From assembly GCF_009877435.1 (NCBI RefSeq), contig NZ_WXEX01000003.1, forward strand, positions 62,001 to 126,000: 64,000 nt of DNA. Reading direction: 5' to 3'. How positions within the stretch are numbered: position 1 is the stretch's first letter; every line of letters starts with the position of its first letter. The DNA is from Heliomicrobium gestii. GTDB taxonomy: Bacteria; Bacillota; Desulfitobacteriia; Heliobacteriales; Heliobacteriaceae. The notes below the pieces were generated by a model. It had not been told where the DNA came from, did not search any database, and saw nothing but the letters and a program-made list of their open reading frames with translations. This document shows, piece after piece, positions 27,512 through 35,821 of the stretch. The position numbers were made by a program, and so were the translations under genes.

Positions 27512-28141
27512 ATGCTGCTGTCATTGAAGCCCCGGGAAGACAAGTTCTTCACGCTCCTGGAACAAAGTGCCCGCATCGTTCACCGCGGTTCTACCGTCTT
27601 TCAATCGCTGATGAAGGATTACCAACTCCTATCGGTCAAAATGGCTGAGATCACTGAGGTCGAACATGAAGGTGACGACATCACCGCAAATATCTCTGAC
27701 CAACTGAATTCCACCTTCATCACACCGATCGACCGGGAAGACATCTACACCTTGAGCAACCGGCTGGATGACATCCTCGATAACATTCATGGAACGATTG
27801 AACGCATGCATCTCTATCAAACGGGCGAACCATCGGAAGATCTTGTCGTGCTCGTCGACGTGCTGTCTGAGGCCACCAAACTGCTTGTTTCGGCTTTTGA
27901 ATCAATGCGCAACATCCGCAAGGAACAGGAAAAGATCATCGAAACCTGCGCCCGCATCAAGCAGTGTGAGAGCGATGGCGACCGCATCTACCGGCGCGGC
28001 ATGGCCAAGCTCTTTAAAGAGATCAATGAGCCCATCGAACTGATCAAATGGAAAGAGATCTGGGAACGAGTCGAAGACGCCATCGATAACTGCGAGCATG
28101 TGGCCAAGATCGTCAAAGGAGTCGCCCTCAAGAATGCCTAA
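27512..28141 (+). CDS. DUF47/PhoU-like accessory protein of the phosphate transporter
   Basis: A 209-aa all-helical PhoU-like (DUF47) protein. Such proteins are found next to Pit transporters and are thought to regulate them. Recognisable blocks: EVEHEGDDITANISDQLNSTF with the TFITPIDREDIYTLSNRLDDILD signature, a conserved E/D-rich set that coordinates metal in PhoU folds. GAAGAAGGG lies upstream of the ATG. It overlaps the pit gene by 8 bases, indicating one operon and close functional coupling. Confidence 0.88.
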   Translation: MLLSLKPREDKFFTLLEQSARIVHRGSTVFQSLMKDYQLLSVKMAEITEVEHEGDDITANISDQLNSTFITPIDREDIYTLSNRLDDILDNIHGTIERMHLYQTGEPSEDLVVLVDVLSEATKLLVSAFESMRNIRKEQEKIIETCARIKQCESDGDRIYRRGMAKLFKEINEPIELIKWKEIWERVEDAIDNCEHVAKIVKGVALKNA

Positions 28142-29132
28142 CATTGAAATTGTTGTCTTTGCTGTCGTATTGTTGGCTCTCGCCTTTGACTACATCAACG
28201 GTTTTCATGATACGGCCAACGCTGTCGCCACATCGGTCTCCACGCGCGCGATCTCGCCGAGCAACGCCATCCTGCTGGCAGCGGCGATGAACTTTGCGGG
28301 CGCCCTCTCTGGCACGGCGGTGGCCAAGACCATCGGCTCTGATATTGCCGACCCGACAGCAGTCACGCTGTCGGTTATCCTGGCGGCTCTCGTTGGCGCG
28401 ATTTTTTGGAACCTCCTCACCTGGTACTACGGCATTCCCTCGTCCAGTTCCCATGCCTTGATTGGTGGCGTCATCGGCGCTGTTGTGGCTGGACAAGGAG
28501 CCAGTCATCTCAAGTGGGCCGGCATCCAAAAGATTGTGTTCATCCTGCTTGCCTCGCCGATCATGGGGCTGGTCGTCGGCTTCTTCATGATGACAGCGCT
28601 TTGGTGGCTGTCGCGCAAACAGACGCCGGGCCGGGTCAATCAGCGCTATCTGCGCCTGCAGATTCTGGCGGCGACGGCGGCGGCTTTTTCTCATGGCTCC
28701 AACGACGCTCAGAAGTCGATGGGCATCATCACCATGGCCCTTTTCAGCACCGGCATGATCGCCACCTTCGAGGTGCCCAAGTGGACCATCTTTGCCTGCG
28801 CCATGGCGATGGCCCTTGGCACGGCCGTCGGCGGCTGGAAGATCATCCGCACCATGGGCGGACGGATCGTCAAGTTGGAGCCGATCAACGGTTTTGCTGC
28901 TGACGTGAGTTCCGCGCTGGTCATCTACGGCGCTTCGACGCTAGGCATGCCTGTAAGTACCACACACGTTGTTTCTTCGTGTATAATGGGGGTAGGCTCG
29001 GCCAAACGCGTCTCTGCCGTTCGTTGGGTCGTGGCCAAGCGGATCGTCACCGCCTGGATTTTTACCATACCGGCCTCGGCCGCTGTCGCAGCTTTGTCTT
29101 ACGCAGTGATCCATCGGTTAATCGGTATCTAG
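28134..29132 (+). CDS. pit: Low-affinity inorganic phosphate transporter, PiT family
   Basis: Cation-coupled phosphate (or metal-phosphate) permease of 332 aa with about ten helices. Both PiT signature repeats are present: FDYINGFHDTANAVATSVSTRAISP near the N-terminus and AAFSHGSNDAQKSMGIITMAL in the middle; GIPSSSSHALIGG and GMPVSTTHVVSSCIMG are the paired STTH loops. The ATG at 28134 has AAAGGAG upstream and overlaps the DUF47 gene; the frame's earlier GTG is not needed. rex follows 16 bases later. Confidence 0.92.
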   Translation: MPNIEIVVFAVVLLALAFDYINGFHDTANAVATSVSTRAISPSNAILLAAAMNFAGALSGTAVAKTIGSDIADPTAVTLSVILAALVGAIFWNLLTWYYGIPSSSSHALIGGVIGAVVAGQGASHLKWAGIQKIVFILLASPIMGLVVGFFMMTALWWLSRKQTPGRVNQRYLRLQILAATAAAFSHGSNDAQKSMGIITMALFSTGMIATFEVPKWTIFACAMAMALGTAVGGWKIIRTMGGRIVKLEPINGFAADVSSALVIYGASTLGMPVSTTHVVSSCIMGVGSAKRVSAVRWVVAKRIVTAWIFTIPASAAVAALSYAVIHRLIGI

Positions 29133-29148
29133 AAAGAAGGGATTTGGC

Positions 29149-29784
29149 GTGAAAACCCTGAAAATCCCCGAAGCCACAATCATCCGGTTGTCCATGTATT
29201 CCCGCTATCTGAGCCAGGTGGAGGAGCGGGGCGTGCAAATGATTTCTTCGGGAGAGATCGCCGAAGGGGTGGGCGTGAGTCCCGCCCACGTTCGCAAGGA
29301 TCTGGCCTATTTCGGGGAATTTGGCACTCGCGGTGTCGGCTACAATGTGGACGAACTGCAACACCACATCTTAAACATCCTCCGGCTGAACCGGGAGTGG
29401 CGCGTCGTCATCGTCGGCGCCGGTCATCTCGGCTCTGCGCTGGCCATGTACCGGGGCTTCCAAGAACGGGGCTTCCACCTCGTCGGGATTTTTGACAGCG
29501 ACCCCGCTAAAATCGGGCAGACCTATGACGATATCACCGTTCAACCCATCGATGAATTGGACAGGACAGTGAAGGAAAAGCAGGTGGGCATCGGCATCAT
29601 CACCGTCCCGGCCACAGTGGCCCAGGAGGTCGCCGATATCCTCGTCTCCGCCGGCGTGGACGCTCTCTTGAACTTCGCCCCCTGTGTCTTGAACCTGCCG
29701 CCTCGGATCGAGTTGCGCAATGTCGATCTGTCGGTGAACCTGGAGGTATTGACCTTCAATCTGGGTTCGCGGGGCAAGCTGTAA
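29149..29784 (+). CDS. rex: Redox-sensing transcriptional repressor Rex
   Basis: A 211-aa repressor that senses the NADH/NAD+ ratio and controls fermentation and respiration genes. N-terminal winged helix (IPEATIIRLSMYSRYL, GVSPAHVRKDLAYFGEFGTRGVGY) and C-terminal Rossmann domain with VIVGAGHLGSAL. The start is GTG at 29149, with AGAAGGGA upstream. Its position close behind pit may mean co-transcription. Likely targets in this window would be ldh, pckA and kor; no perfect operator was found at any of them. Confidence 0.95.
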   Translation: MKTLKIPEATIIRLSMYSRYLSQVEERGVQMISSGEIAEGVGVSPAHVRKDLAYFGEFGTRGVGYNVDELQHHILNILRLNREWRVVIVGAGHLGSALAMYRGFQERGFHLVGIFDSDPAKIGQTYDDITVQPIDELDRTVKEKQVGIGIITVPATVAQEVADILVSAGVDALLNFAPCVLNLPPRIELRNVDLSVNLEVLTFNLGSRGKL

Positions 29785-29911
29785 ACCGGGTTCTCTTCGA
29801 TTCGGAGTCCTTTTTCTAATGTGATAACCTGCGCTACTTATTCCGTAGACATAGCAACGCTTGTTTCGTATATTTACTTATGGATATTCAGATCAGAAAC
29901 TGAAATGAAAG

Positions 29912-29963
29912 AAAGTTACCCCTTATGGTAGTCCTGTTCACTACTATAGGGGGTAACTTTTTT
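29912..29963 (+). terminator. Long-stem terminator after rex
   Basis: AAAGTTACCCC and GGGGGTAACTTT pair, continuing into TATGGTAGT / ACTACTATA, to give about 20 bp before a T-run. The 317-base gap 29785-30101 otherwise holds only a TATAAT at 29969-29974 without a clear -35 box. I see no B12 riboswitch there. Confidence 0.85.
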
Positions 29964-30101
29964 GCTTTTATAATAAGCGCAGGTAAGGCACTTAAATGCA
30001 TGGCACGAGTGAATAAAAGAGGTAGCTTTTTTTCATAAAAAAACGACACAATGCCAGACTAGAGAATGACCATATCGTGACAAAGGAGGAGCATTACCGC
30101 T

Positions 30102-30536
30102 ATGTCTGATCCCTACGCCAAAGGCATGCTCCGCGTCCATCCCTACGCCAAGAAAAAGGATGTCGTCGGCGAACTGGTGGCCATCCTCGAAGGGAAGCTG
30201 GAGAATCGCGGGCTGCAACTGATCAAGCCCATCTCCCGCGCCTTGGCCGAGGATGAGATTCACGAGATCATCGTCACCGACGAATTCGAGGCCGGTCCAG
30301 GGAAGCAGGTGGACCGCATCGCCTACCTCGGTTTCTTCGAGGTGAAAGGGGGCGGCGTCATTGTTACCGGCGACCCGGTTTTTTTAAAAGGGAAGCTCCT
30401 CGGCCATATCGCCGGTTTCGACGAGACCCATATGCCCAACCACATCAATATTGTGATCAAATCAGATGAGCGTCAATCAGGCGTGTCCATCGGCGCTGAG
30501 ATCGGCCAGCAACTGCTGATCAAAAGTCCCGACTGA
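30102..30536 (+). CDS. Conserved-looking hypothetical protein, first gene of the RidA/PLP/FAD cluster
   Basis: A 144-aa soluble protein I do not recognise with certainty. It has no signal peptide, membrane helix or cysteine. It alternates short strands and helices (KKKDVVGELVAILEGKLENRG, EIHEIIVTDEF, GFFEVKGGGVIVTGDPVFLKGKLLGHIAGFDETHMPNHINIVI). The HMPNH segment could be a metal or ligand site. AAAGGAGGAG lies upstream of the ATG. It stands 106 bases ahead of the RidA gene and probably opens the same transcript, so a role in that pathway is likely but not shown. Confidence 0.7.
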   Translation: MSDPYAKGMLRVHPYAKKKDVVGELVAILEGKLENRGLQLIKPISRALAEDEIHEIIVTDEFEAGPGKQVDRIAYLGFFEVKGGGVIVTGDPVFLKGKLLGHIAGFDETHMPNHINIVIKSDERQSGVSIGAEIGQQLLIKSPD

Positions 30537-30642
30537 AAGAGAATTCCTGGTCAATCAACCGTCAAAAAAGCACATTTTTTTCCCAGCCTCGGTGAAACTA
30601 GCGATGAGTTTCAAGGGATTCGCACTTTCAGGAGGTGAAGGG

Positions 30643-31098
30643 ATGTCTGTAGAAGCAAAACTGCAGGAGATGGGAATCACGCTGCCGGAAGCGCCCAAGC
30701 CAGTGGCCGCCTATGTGCCGGCTGTCAAGGCGGGAGATTTCATCTACACGTCAGGGCAGATCCCCTTTGTTAACGGCGAGTTGAAATACAAGGGCAAAGT
30801 GGGCAAGGATCTGACGGCGGAGAAGGCCTATGAAGCGGCAAAGGTTTGTTGCCTGAACTGCCTCGGCGTGATCAAGGGGCAGGTGGGCGATCTCAACCAG
30901 GTCAAAAAGATCGTCAAAGTGACAGGCTTCGTCAACAGCGCAGCCGGATTTCAGGGCCAGCCCGGCGTCATCAACGGCGCTTCCGAGTTGTTGGGCCAAC
31001 TCTTTGGCGACAAAGGGCAACACGCCCGCTCCGCTGTCGGCGTCAATGAACTGCCGCTCGACGCCGCGGTGGAAGTCGAGATGATCGTGCAAGTTTAA
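30643..31098 (+). CDS. RidA-family enamine/imine deaminase
   Basis: RidA (YjgF/UK114) proteins hydrolyse reactive enamines and imines released by PLP enzymes, protecting PLP enzymes or acting as pathway steps. 151 aa, of the longer VIZ-like subgroup. Visible: [20 protein letters not shown], and the C-terminal block [25 protein letters not shown] with the arginine that binds the substrate carboxylate. AGGAGGTGA stands 6 bases before the ATG at 30643. Its position directly before a PLP enzyme gene suggests it clears that enzyme's product. Confidence 0.88.
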   Translation: MSVEAKLQEMGITLPEAPKPVAAYVPAVKAGDFIYTSGQIPFVNGELKYKGKVGKDLTAEKAYEAAKVCCLNCLGVIKGQVGDLNQVKKIVKVTGFVNSAAGFQGQPGVINGASELLGQLFGDKGQHARSAVGVNELPLDAAVEVEMIVQV

Positions 31099-31158
31099 AG
31101 TCATTCCCTGAGCCAGCCAGGAGCCAGTCAGCGCATGTAAGACAAGGAGGATCCTGAT

Positions 31159-32625
31159 TTGACGACAACCCTGAAATACAAATACCAACTGTACCGCCAT
31201 CTCCAGGCCAGCGTCCCCCAGATTTACGCCGAAGCCAAAAAAGTGGCCGATGAGATCGGCATCCCGCCGAACCTGCGCGGCAAATTCGGCCTCACCGGCG
31301 CCATCTCGGGCTGCCCGGCGCCCTTGCGTCGCGACATCGCCGAGGCGACCGAAAAGGGCGGCAAAGAAGTCATCCCCTTGGCCAAGCTCGTCGATGAACT
31401 CCGGGAGATCGTCAAGGATGTCTACGGCGACGAGTGGGAACCGGTGCCGACGAGCACCTGCGAGGCGGCGCTCTGGCTCTGCTTCGACAGCCTGATGACA
31501 CCGCCCAACCTGGGCCGCGGCGACAACTACCGCGCCCGCTACATCTGCCCCTATGAAAAGCACATGCACCACCAAGGCGCCTACGGCCGTCCCTTCCCGC
31601 CCAAGTACAAGGACATCTACGCCGATCGCGGAACCACCGCCGGGGAACTCGGTTTTTACGGCAAACGGCAGAACAACTTCGATACGGTCATCGTGCCGCT
31701 CGTCGGCGCCCAGTATCCCGTCCACGGCATCAAAGCCCACCCTGTGCCGCTGCTGACCGAGGTCGACCCGGAGGCGTCCATCGAGCAGATGGCCTTGGCC
31801 GCCGAGGTGCATGCGCCCTTCCTGACTGGTTTCGCCTCCCTCGGCTATGACACCCCCGGCTACGGCTACGGCGTCAAGGATGAGGACGGCGCGCCGCTGT
31901 TGATGAAGCGCATCGGTGAACTGGCCCACGAGTACAACGTGCCCTACCTGATCGACAACGCCTGGGGCATCCCCTTCGTCGGCACCGACCCCCGCAAGGT
32001 GAACGCCGATGTGATCACCTACGCCATGGACAAAGCCTCCGGCGCCGCCACCTCGGGCCTGGTCATCGGTCGCGAGGACGTGATGACTCACATCCGCCGG
32101 GCCATGGGCATGCACGGCGACCGCTGGGGGACGACAGCCTCCTACGGCAAAGCCGCCTTCGTCACCTTCGATCCCGGCAAAGAGGCCCTGCTCAGCCAGG
32201 TGCAGACCCTGCGGGTGTTGCGAGACAAGCCGGAGATCCTGACCAAGCCGGTCGACGACCTGGAGCGGATCGTCAACGACGAGTTTGACAAAATTCACCC
32301 GAACATCAAAAAAGGCCTCAAGATCAGCAAATCCTACAACTCCCAGGCCGTCGAGGTCAACTACGAAGGCACCTGGAAAGAAGGCGGGCTGGGCCTGCCC
32401 ATCTTCGCCATCGAAGACATGTACGCCGGCAGCAATATCCTGCAGAGCGGCCTGGCCCAGATGGGGGTCATCCCGACCATCGCCTACGATGCCAACGTCT
32501 ACATCTCGCCCGGTCTGGGCACGACAGACGACGATGGACAAATCATCGAAGAGAATATGCGCTTTGCCGTCGGCGCCCTTGTCCGCTTGATGGAGATCAC
32601 CGCCCGCTACGCCGGAATGATCTAA
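31159..32625 (+). CDS. PLP-dependent fold-type I enzyme (aminotransferase V / SepSecS-like)
   Basis: A 488-aa PLP enzyme of unknown specificity. The probable Schiff-base lysine is Lys292 in TYAMDKASGAATSG, preceded by the PLP-nitrogen aspartate in YLIDNAWG. The overall layout (an N-terminal GLTGAISGCPAPLRRDI segment, PTSTCEAALW, then the large domain) resembles selenocysteine synthase/SepSecS and class V aminotransferases rather than classes I-III. Start TTG at 31159 with AAGGAGG 8 bases upstream. Neighbours (RidA, an FAD oxidoreductase, a permease and a B12 protein) imply amino-acid or amine catabolism. The substrate cannot be read from the sequence. Confidence 0.8.
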   Translation: MTTTLKYKYQLYRHLQASVPQIYAEAKKVADEIGIPPNLRGKFGLTGAISGCPAPLRRDIAEATEKGGKEVIPLAKLVDELREIVKDVYGDEWEPVPTSTCEAALWLCFDSLMTPPNLGRGDNYRARYICPYEKHMHHQGAYGRPFPPKYKDIYADRGTTAGELGFYGKRQNNFDTVIVPLVGAQYPVHGIKAHPVPLLTEVDPEASIEQMALAAEVHAPFLTGFASLGYDTPGYGYGVKDEDGAPLLMKRIGELAHEYNVPYLIDNAWGIPFVGTDPRKVNADVITYAMDKASGAATSGLVIGREDVMTHIRRAMGMHGDRWGTTASYGKAAFVTFDPGKEALLSQVQTLRVLRDKPEILTKPVDDLERIVNDEFDKIHPNIKKGLKISKSYNSQAVEVNYEGTWKEGGLGLPIFAIEDMYAGSNILQSGLAQMGVIPTIAYDANVYISPGLGTTDDDGQIIEENMRFAVGALVRLMEITARYAGMI

Positions 32626-32674
32626 TGAATGCCATCGCAAGAAAAAGCGGCAAGGAGAGAGAGGTGACGATCCA

Positions 32675-33961
32675 GTGCCGAAGGTAGTCGTCGTCGGCGG
32701 CGGTTGGGCCGGTTGCGCTGCAGCGATTGCCGCAGCCAAGGCCGGCGCTGAGGTTACCCTGCTCGAACGGACTGACATGTTTCTGGGCACCGGTCTCGTC
32801 GGCGGGATCATGCGCAACAATGGCCGCTTTACCGCCACTGAGGAAATGCTGGCCTTGGGCGTCGGCGATCTCTTCGAGGTCACTGACGAGGTCTCCCGCC
32901 ATAAAAACATCGAGTTCCCCGGCCACCAACACGCCAGCCTCTATGACGTGGCCAAGGTGGAGCCGGCTGTCCGCAACCGCCTGGCCAAATACCCCAATAT
33001 TCACTTCCGCACGTTGGCTCGGGTGCGGGACATTGCGATGCAAGGATCGCGCATCACCGGCGTAGTCTTGGATGAGACGGAAACCCTTTCCGGCGATGTC
33101 TTCGTCGATGCCAGCGGCACAGCAGGGCCCCAGGGGAACTGCGGCAAGTATGGGAACGGCTGTGTCATGTGCATCTACCGCTGCCCGACTTTTGGCGGAC
33201 GCGTCTCGATCGCCGGCAAAGCCGGCGTCAAAGAGATCATCGGCAAAAAGGCCGACGGCAGTTTCGGCGCCATGTCCGGCTCCTGCAAGTTGCATAAAGA
33301 TTCGATCCGTGACGACATCGTCGACACCCTGAACAAGACGGGCGTGGCCGTCGTCTCTATCCCGGAGGCGTTGCGCAAGGAGGACGCCCTGTCTCAGAAA
33401 GCCTGCCAGCAGTACGCCCTCAAGGAATTTGCCGAAAACGTCATCCTCCTCGACACGGGACACGCCAAGCTGATGTCGCCCTACTACCCCCTGGACAAAT
33501 TGCGCCACATTCCCGGATTTGAAAACGCCCGCTTCGAGGACCCCTACGCCGGCGGAATCGGCAACTCCATGCGCTATGTGGGCATGTGCCCCCGCGACAA
33601 TGCCCTGAAAGTCAAGGGCGACGTGGAGAATCTCTTTTGCGCCGGTGAAAAGGCCGGTCTCCTCGTCGGGCACACGGAAGCCATCGTCACCGGCGCCCTG
33701 GCCGGCCATAACGCCGTCCGCTTCGCTCTGCAAAAGCCGCTCCTCGAACTGCCCCGTTCTCTCGCTGTCGGCGACGCCATCGCCCATGTGAACGAGCAGA
33801 TGCAGACCGAGGAAGGATTGACGAAAAAGTACACCTTCTCGGGATCCGTCTATTTCCAACGGATGAAGGAGCAGGGGCTCTATTCGACCGATGTCAACGC
33901 CATCCGGCAGCGGGTGGAAGGAGCCGGCTTGACTGGCGTCATGGCACGGCCCGTCTCTTAG
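32675..33961 (+). CDS. FAD-dependent oxidoreductase with a four-cysteine motif
   Basis: A 428-aa flavoprotein of the FAD_oxidored/GidA-like superfamily. The dinucleotide-binding loop VVVGGGWAGCAAAIAAAKAG starts at the N-terminus with the ribose-binding glutamate in LLER; a C-terminal FAD block reads NLFCAGEKAGLLVGHTEAIVTG. Cys156, Cys163, Cys166 and Cys170-Pro171 form a C-x6-C-x2-C-x3-CP array that could hold an iron-sulfur cluster or redox disulfides. GTG start with GAGAGAGGTGA upstream. It is 49 bases after the PLP enzyme gene; probably it oxidises the product or substrate of that enzyme. Confidence 0.8.
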   Translation: MPKVVVVGGGWAGCAAAIAAAKAGAEVTLLERTDMFLGTGLVGGIMRNNGRFTATEEMLALGVGDLFEVTDEVSRHKNIEFPGHQHASLYDVAKVEPAVRNRLAKYPNIHFRTLARVRDIAMQGSRITGVVLDETETLSGDVFVDASGTAGPQGNCGKYGNGCVMCIYRCPTFGGRVSIAGKAGVKEIIGKKADGSFGAMSGSCKLHKDSIRDDIVDTLNKTGVAVVSIPEALRKEDALSQKACQQYALKEFAENVILLDTGHAKLMSPYYPLDKLRHIPGFENARFEDPYAGGIGNSMRYVGMCPRDNALKVKGDVENLFCAGEKAGLLVGHTEAIVTGALAGHNAVRFALQKPLLELPRSLAVGDAIAHVNEQMQTEEGLTKKYTFSGSVYFQRMKEQGLYSTDVNAIRQRVEGAGLTGVMARPVS

Positions 33962-33974
33962 GAGGTGATCGCCG

Positions 33975-35351
33975 CTGGTTACCCTCACAACGCTTCACTG
34001 GATCTTCCTCTTCTACGTGCTGGTGGTCATCATCGTCATGGGTTTGCGCCGAGATCCCTTGATCCCCTGTCTGATCGGCATCCTGCACATCGGCTGGATG
34101 TATTCGGGCAAGCTCGTCGGGGCGATCCAGTCTGTGTTCAACGCCTTGGTTGTCGCCGGCACGGAGTTTCTCGGGATCATCGTGGTCATTTCACTGATCG
34201 TGGCCATGTCCAAGGTCTTGACCGAGTTGGGCGCCGACTACGTGATCATGCGTCCCGCCGCTCGACTGATGGTCAACGCCAATGTGGCCTTCTGGATCCT
34301 GGGTTTGTCCATGATGGTCGTCTCCTGGTTTGTCTGGCCTTCTCCGGCCGTTGCCCTGATCGGCGGGATCATGCTGCCCATCGCCGTCCGAGCCGGGCTG
34401 CCCTCCATGGGCGCCGCCATGGCCATGAACCTCTTCGGTCACGGCATCGCCCTTTCCAGCGACTACGTGATACAGGGAGCGCCGACGATCACTGCCAAAG
34501 CGGCCGGGTTGGGGTCAGAACAGGTCGTTCAGGCCTCGATCCCGCTGGTGATTGTCATGGCGCTGGTCACAACGATCGTAGCCTTTATCTTGATTCGGCG
34601 AGACATTGCGGCCAACCGGGCCGTTCATGAAAAGGAACGCCAGGCCTTTGAGAGCAAAAACCAGAATGTCGAGATCACCTCACTTTCTGTGATTTTTGCC
34701 ATTTTGGTTCCGCTGGCCTTCGTCGCCGACGTAGTGGCGATGTATGTGTATAAACTCAAAGGCGGCGACGCCACCGCCCTTGTCGGAGGAACTGCGGCCC
34801 TCCTGCTCGCCTTGGGTTCTGTGCTCAAATATGGCGTCGAGTCGCTGGAGAAGATCACCGATTTTGTCCGGGACGGCTTCATGTTCGGCATCAAAATCTT
34901 CGCCCCTGTGATCATCATCGGTGGCTTCTTCTTCCTCGGCAAAGGCGAACTGTCGCAGCAGATCCTGGGCAAGGGGGCGCCCGGCTTCCTTGAAGATGTC
35001 GGTCTGGCCCTTTCCAACGCTGTCCCCTTGAACAAAGCGGCGATCGCCGTCATCGAATTGGCGGCAGGCATGATCGTCGGTCTCGACGGGTCCGGCTTTT
35101 CACCGCTGCCGCTGGTCGGTTCCATCGCCGCCGCCTTCGGTTCTGCTCGCCCTGACTTGAATGTGGCCGTCCTGGCCGCTCTGGGCCAGATCGCCGGTGT
35201 CTGGACCGGCGGCGGCACCATCATCCCTTGGGGCTTGATCCCGGTGGCCGCCATTGCCGGCGTCAACCCCATCGAACTGGCTCGCCGGAACTTCATCCCC
35301 GTAATCGCAGGTCTGGCAGCGACAACCGTCGTCGCCATATTGCTCATGTAA
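33975..35351 (+). CDS. Multi-helix permease (ion-transporter superfamily, GntP/CitM-like), probable CTG start
   Basis: A 458-aa membrane protein with about 11-12 helices, resembling organic-acid or amino-acid permeases of the ion-transporter superfamily. Two inverted halves are suggested by WPSPAVALIGGIMLPIAVRAG and GLDGSGFSPLPLVGSIAAAFG. The first ATG/GTG codon in frame (34017) would cut into helix 1. GGAGGTGATC at 33961-33970, overlapping the previous stop, stands 9 bases before an in-frame CTG at 33975, the most likely start. It probably imports the pathway substrate. It ends the first unit; a terminator follows. Confidence 0.75.
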   Translation: MVTLTTLHWIFLFYVLVVIIVMGLRRDPLIPCLIGILHIGWMYSGKLVGAIQSVFNALVVAGTEFLGIIVVISLIVAMSKVLTELGADYVIMRPAARLMVNANVAFWILGLSMMVVSWFVWPSPAVALIGGIMLPIAVRAGLPSMGAAMAMNLFGHGIALSSDYVIQGAPTITAKAAGLGSEQVVQASIPLVIVMALVTTIVAFILIRRDIAANRAVHEKERQAFESKNQNVEITSLSVIFAILVPLAFVADVVAMYVYKLKGGDATALVGGTAALLLALGSVLKYGVESLEKITDFVRDGFMFGIKIFAPVIIIGGFFFLGKGELSQQILGKGAPGFLEDVGLALSNAVPLNKAAIAVIELAAGMIVGLDGSGFSPLPLVGSIAAAFGSARPDLNVAVLAALGQIAGVWTGGGTIIPWGLIPVAAIAGVNPIELARRNFIPVIAGLAATTVVAILLM

Positions 35352-35412
35352 GGGGGACCAGAATCCCATTCACAACGGGGAGACAGGGCAACAGCATATC
35401 CGGTGGCTGCGC

Positions 35413-35447
35413 GGTTGACAGGGTAAAGCCTTGTCAACCGTTTTTTT
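35413..35447 (+). terminator. Terminator between the permease gene and the B12 unit
   Basis: 11-bp stem (GGTTGACAGGG / CCTTGTCAACC, one wobble) and a seven-T run. It splits the cluster into two transcription units. Confidence 0.88.
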
Positions 35448-35566
35448 ACGAAAAAGGCGGATATGCCGTTCTTTTTGAGGGCCAAAATAAAAATCTCGAT
35501 TAGGGAGAAAATAATCCCAGCGTAGATGACAGGGTCCCGGCAGGGACAATGACGAGGAGGAAAACA

Positions 35567-35815
35567 ATGGCGCAAGGGGTGCTCTCCCAGGTGCTCGATG
35601 CCTTGGACCTGGAGACCTTCCTCATCTGTTCAAGCGAGGAAGAGGGAAAGGAAATGGCCATTCGCCTGATGAAGACGCTGGGCTTTCACGATGTGGACTT
35701 GGTGTTCATCCAGTTCGCCGGGCCAGGGGCGCGCGTTCGAGCCCGCGCCTATATCTATCGTCCCGGACAGGATTACGCCTGGGTTCGCAATGTCAACCGG
35801 GAAGGGAAGGGGTGA
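35567..35815 (+). CDS. Small hypothetical protein before the B12-binding protein (82 aa)
   Basis: An 82-aa soluble protein, unrecognised. A helix (SQVLDALDLETFLICSSEEEGKEMAIRLMKTLGF) is followed by strands rich in Arg (ARVRARAYIYRPGQDYAWVRNV). GACGAGGAGG stands 6 bases before the ATG at 35567; an in-frame ATG at 35549 lacks one. It is 6 bases from the B12 protein gene, so both are made together. By position it could be a small mutase subunit, as OraS is for ornithine aminomutase, but I see no clear sequence similarity to OraS. Confidence 0.7.
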   Translation: MAQGVLSQVLDALDLETFLICSSEEEGKEMAIRLMKTLGFHDVDLVFIQFAGPGARVRARAYIYRPGQDYAWVRNVNREGKG

Positions 35816-35821
35816 TCCGCC

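Noticed and set aside
29785-30101. Cobalamin riboswitch ahead of the B12-related cluster
   Set aside because: Looked for a B12-box-like element here and in 35352-35566; only terminators and AT-rich sequence were found.
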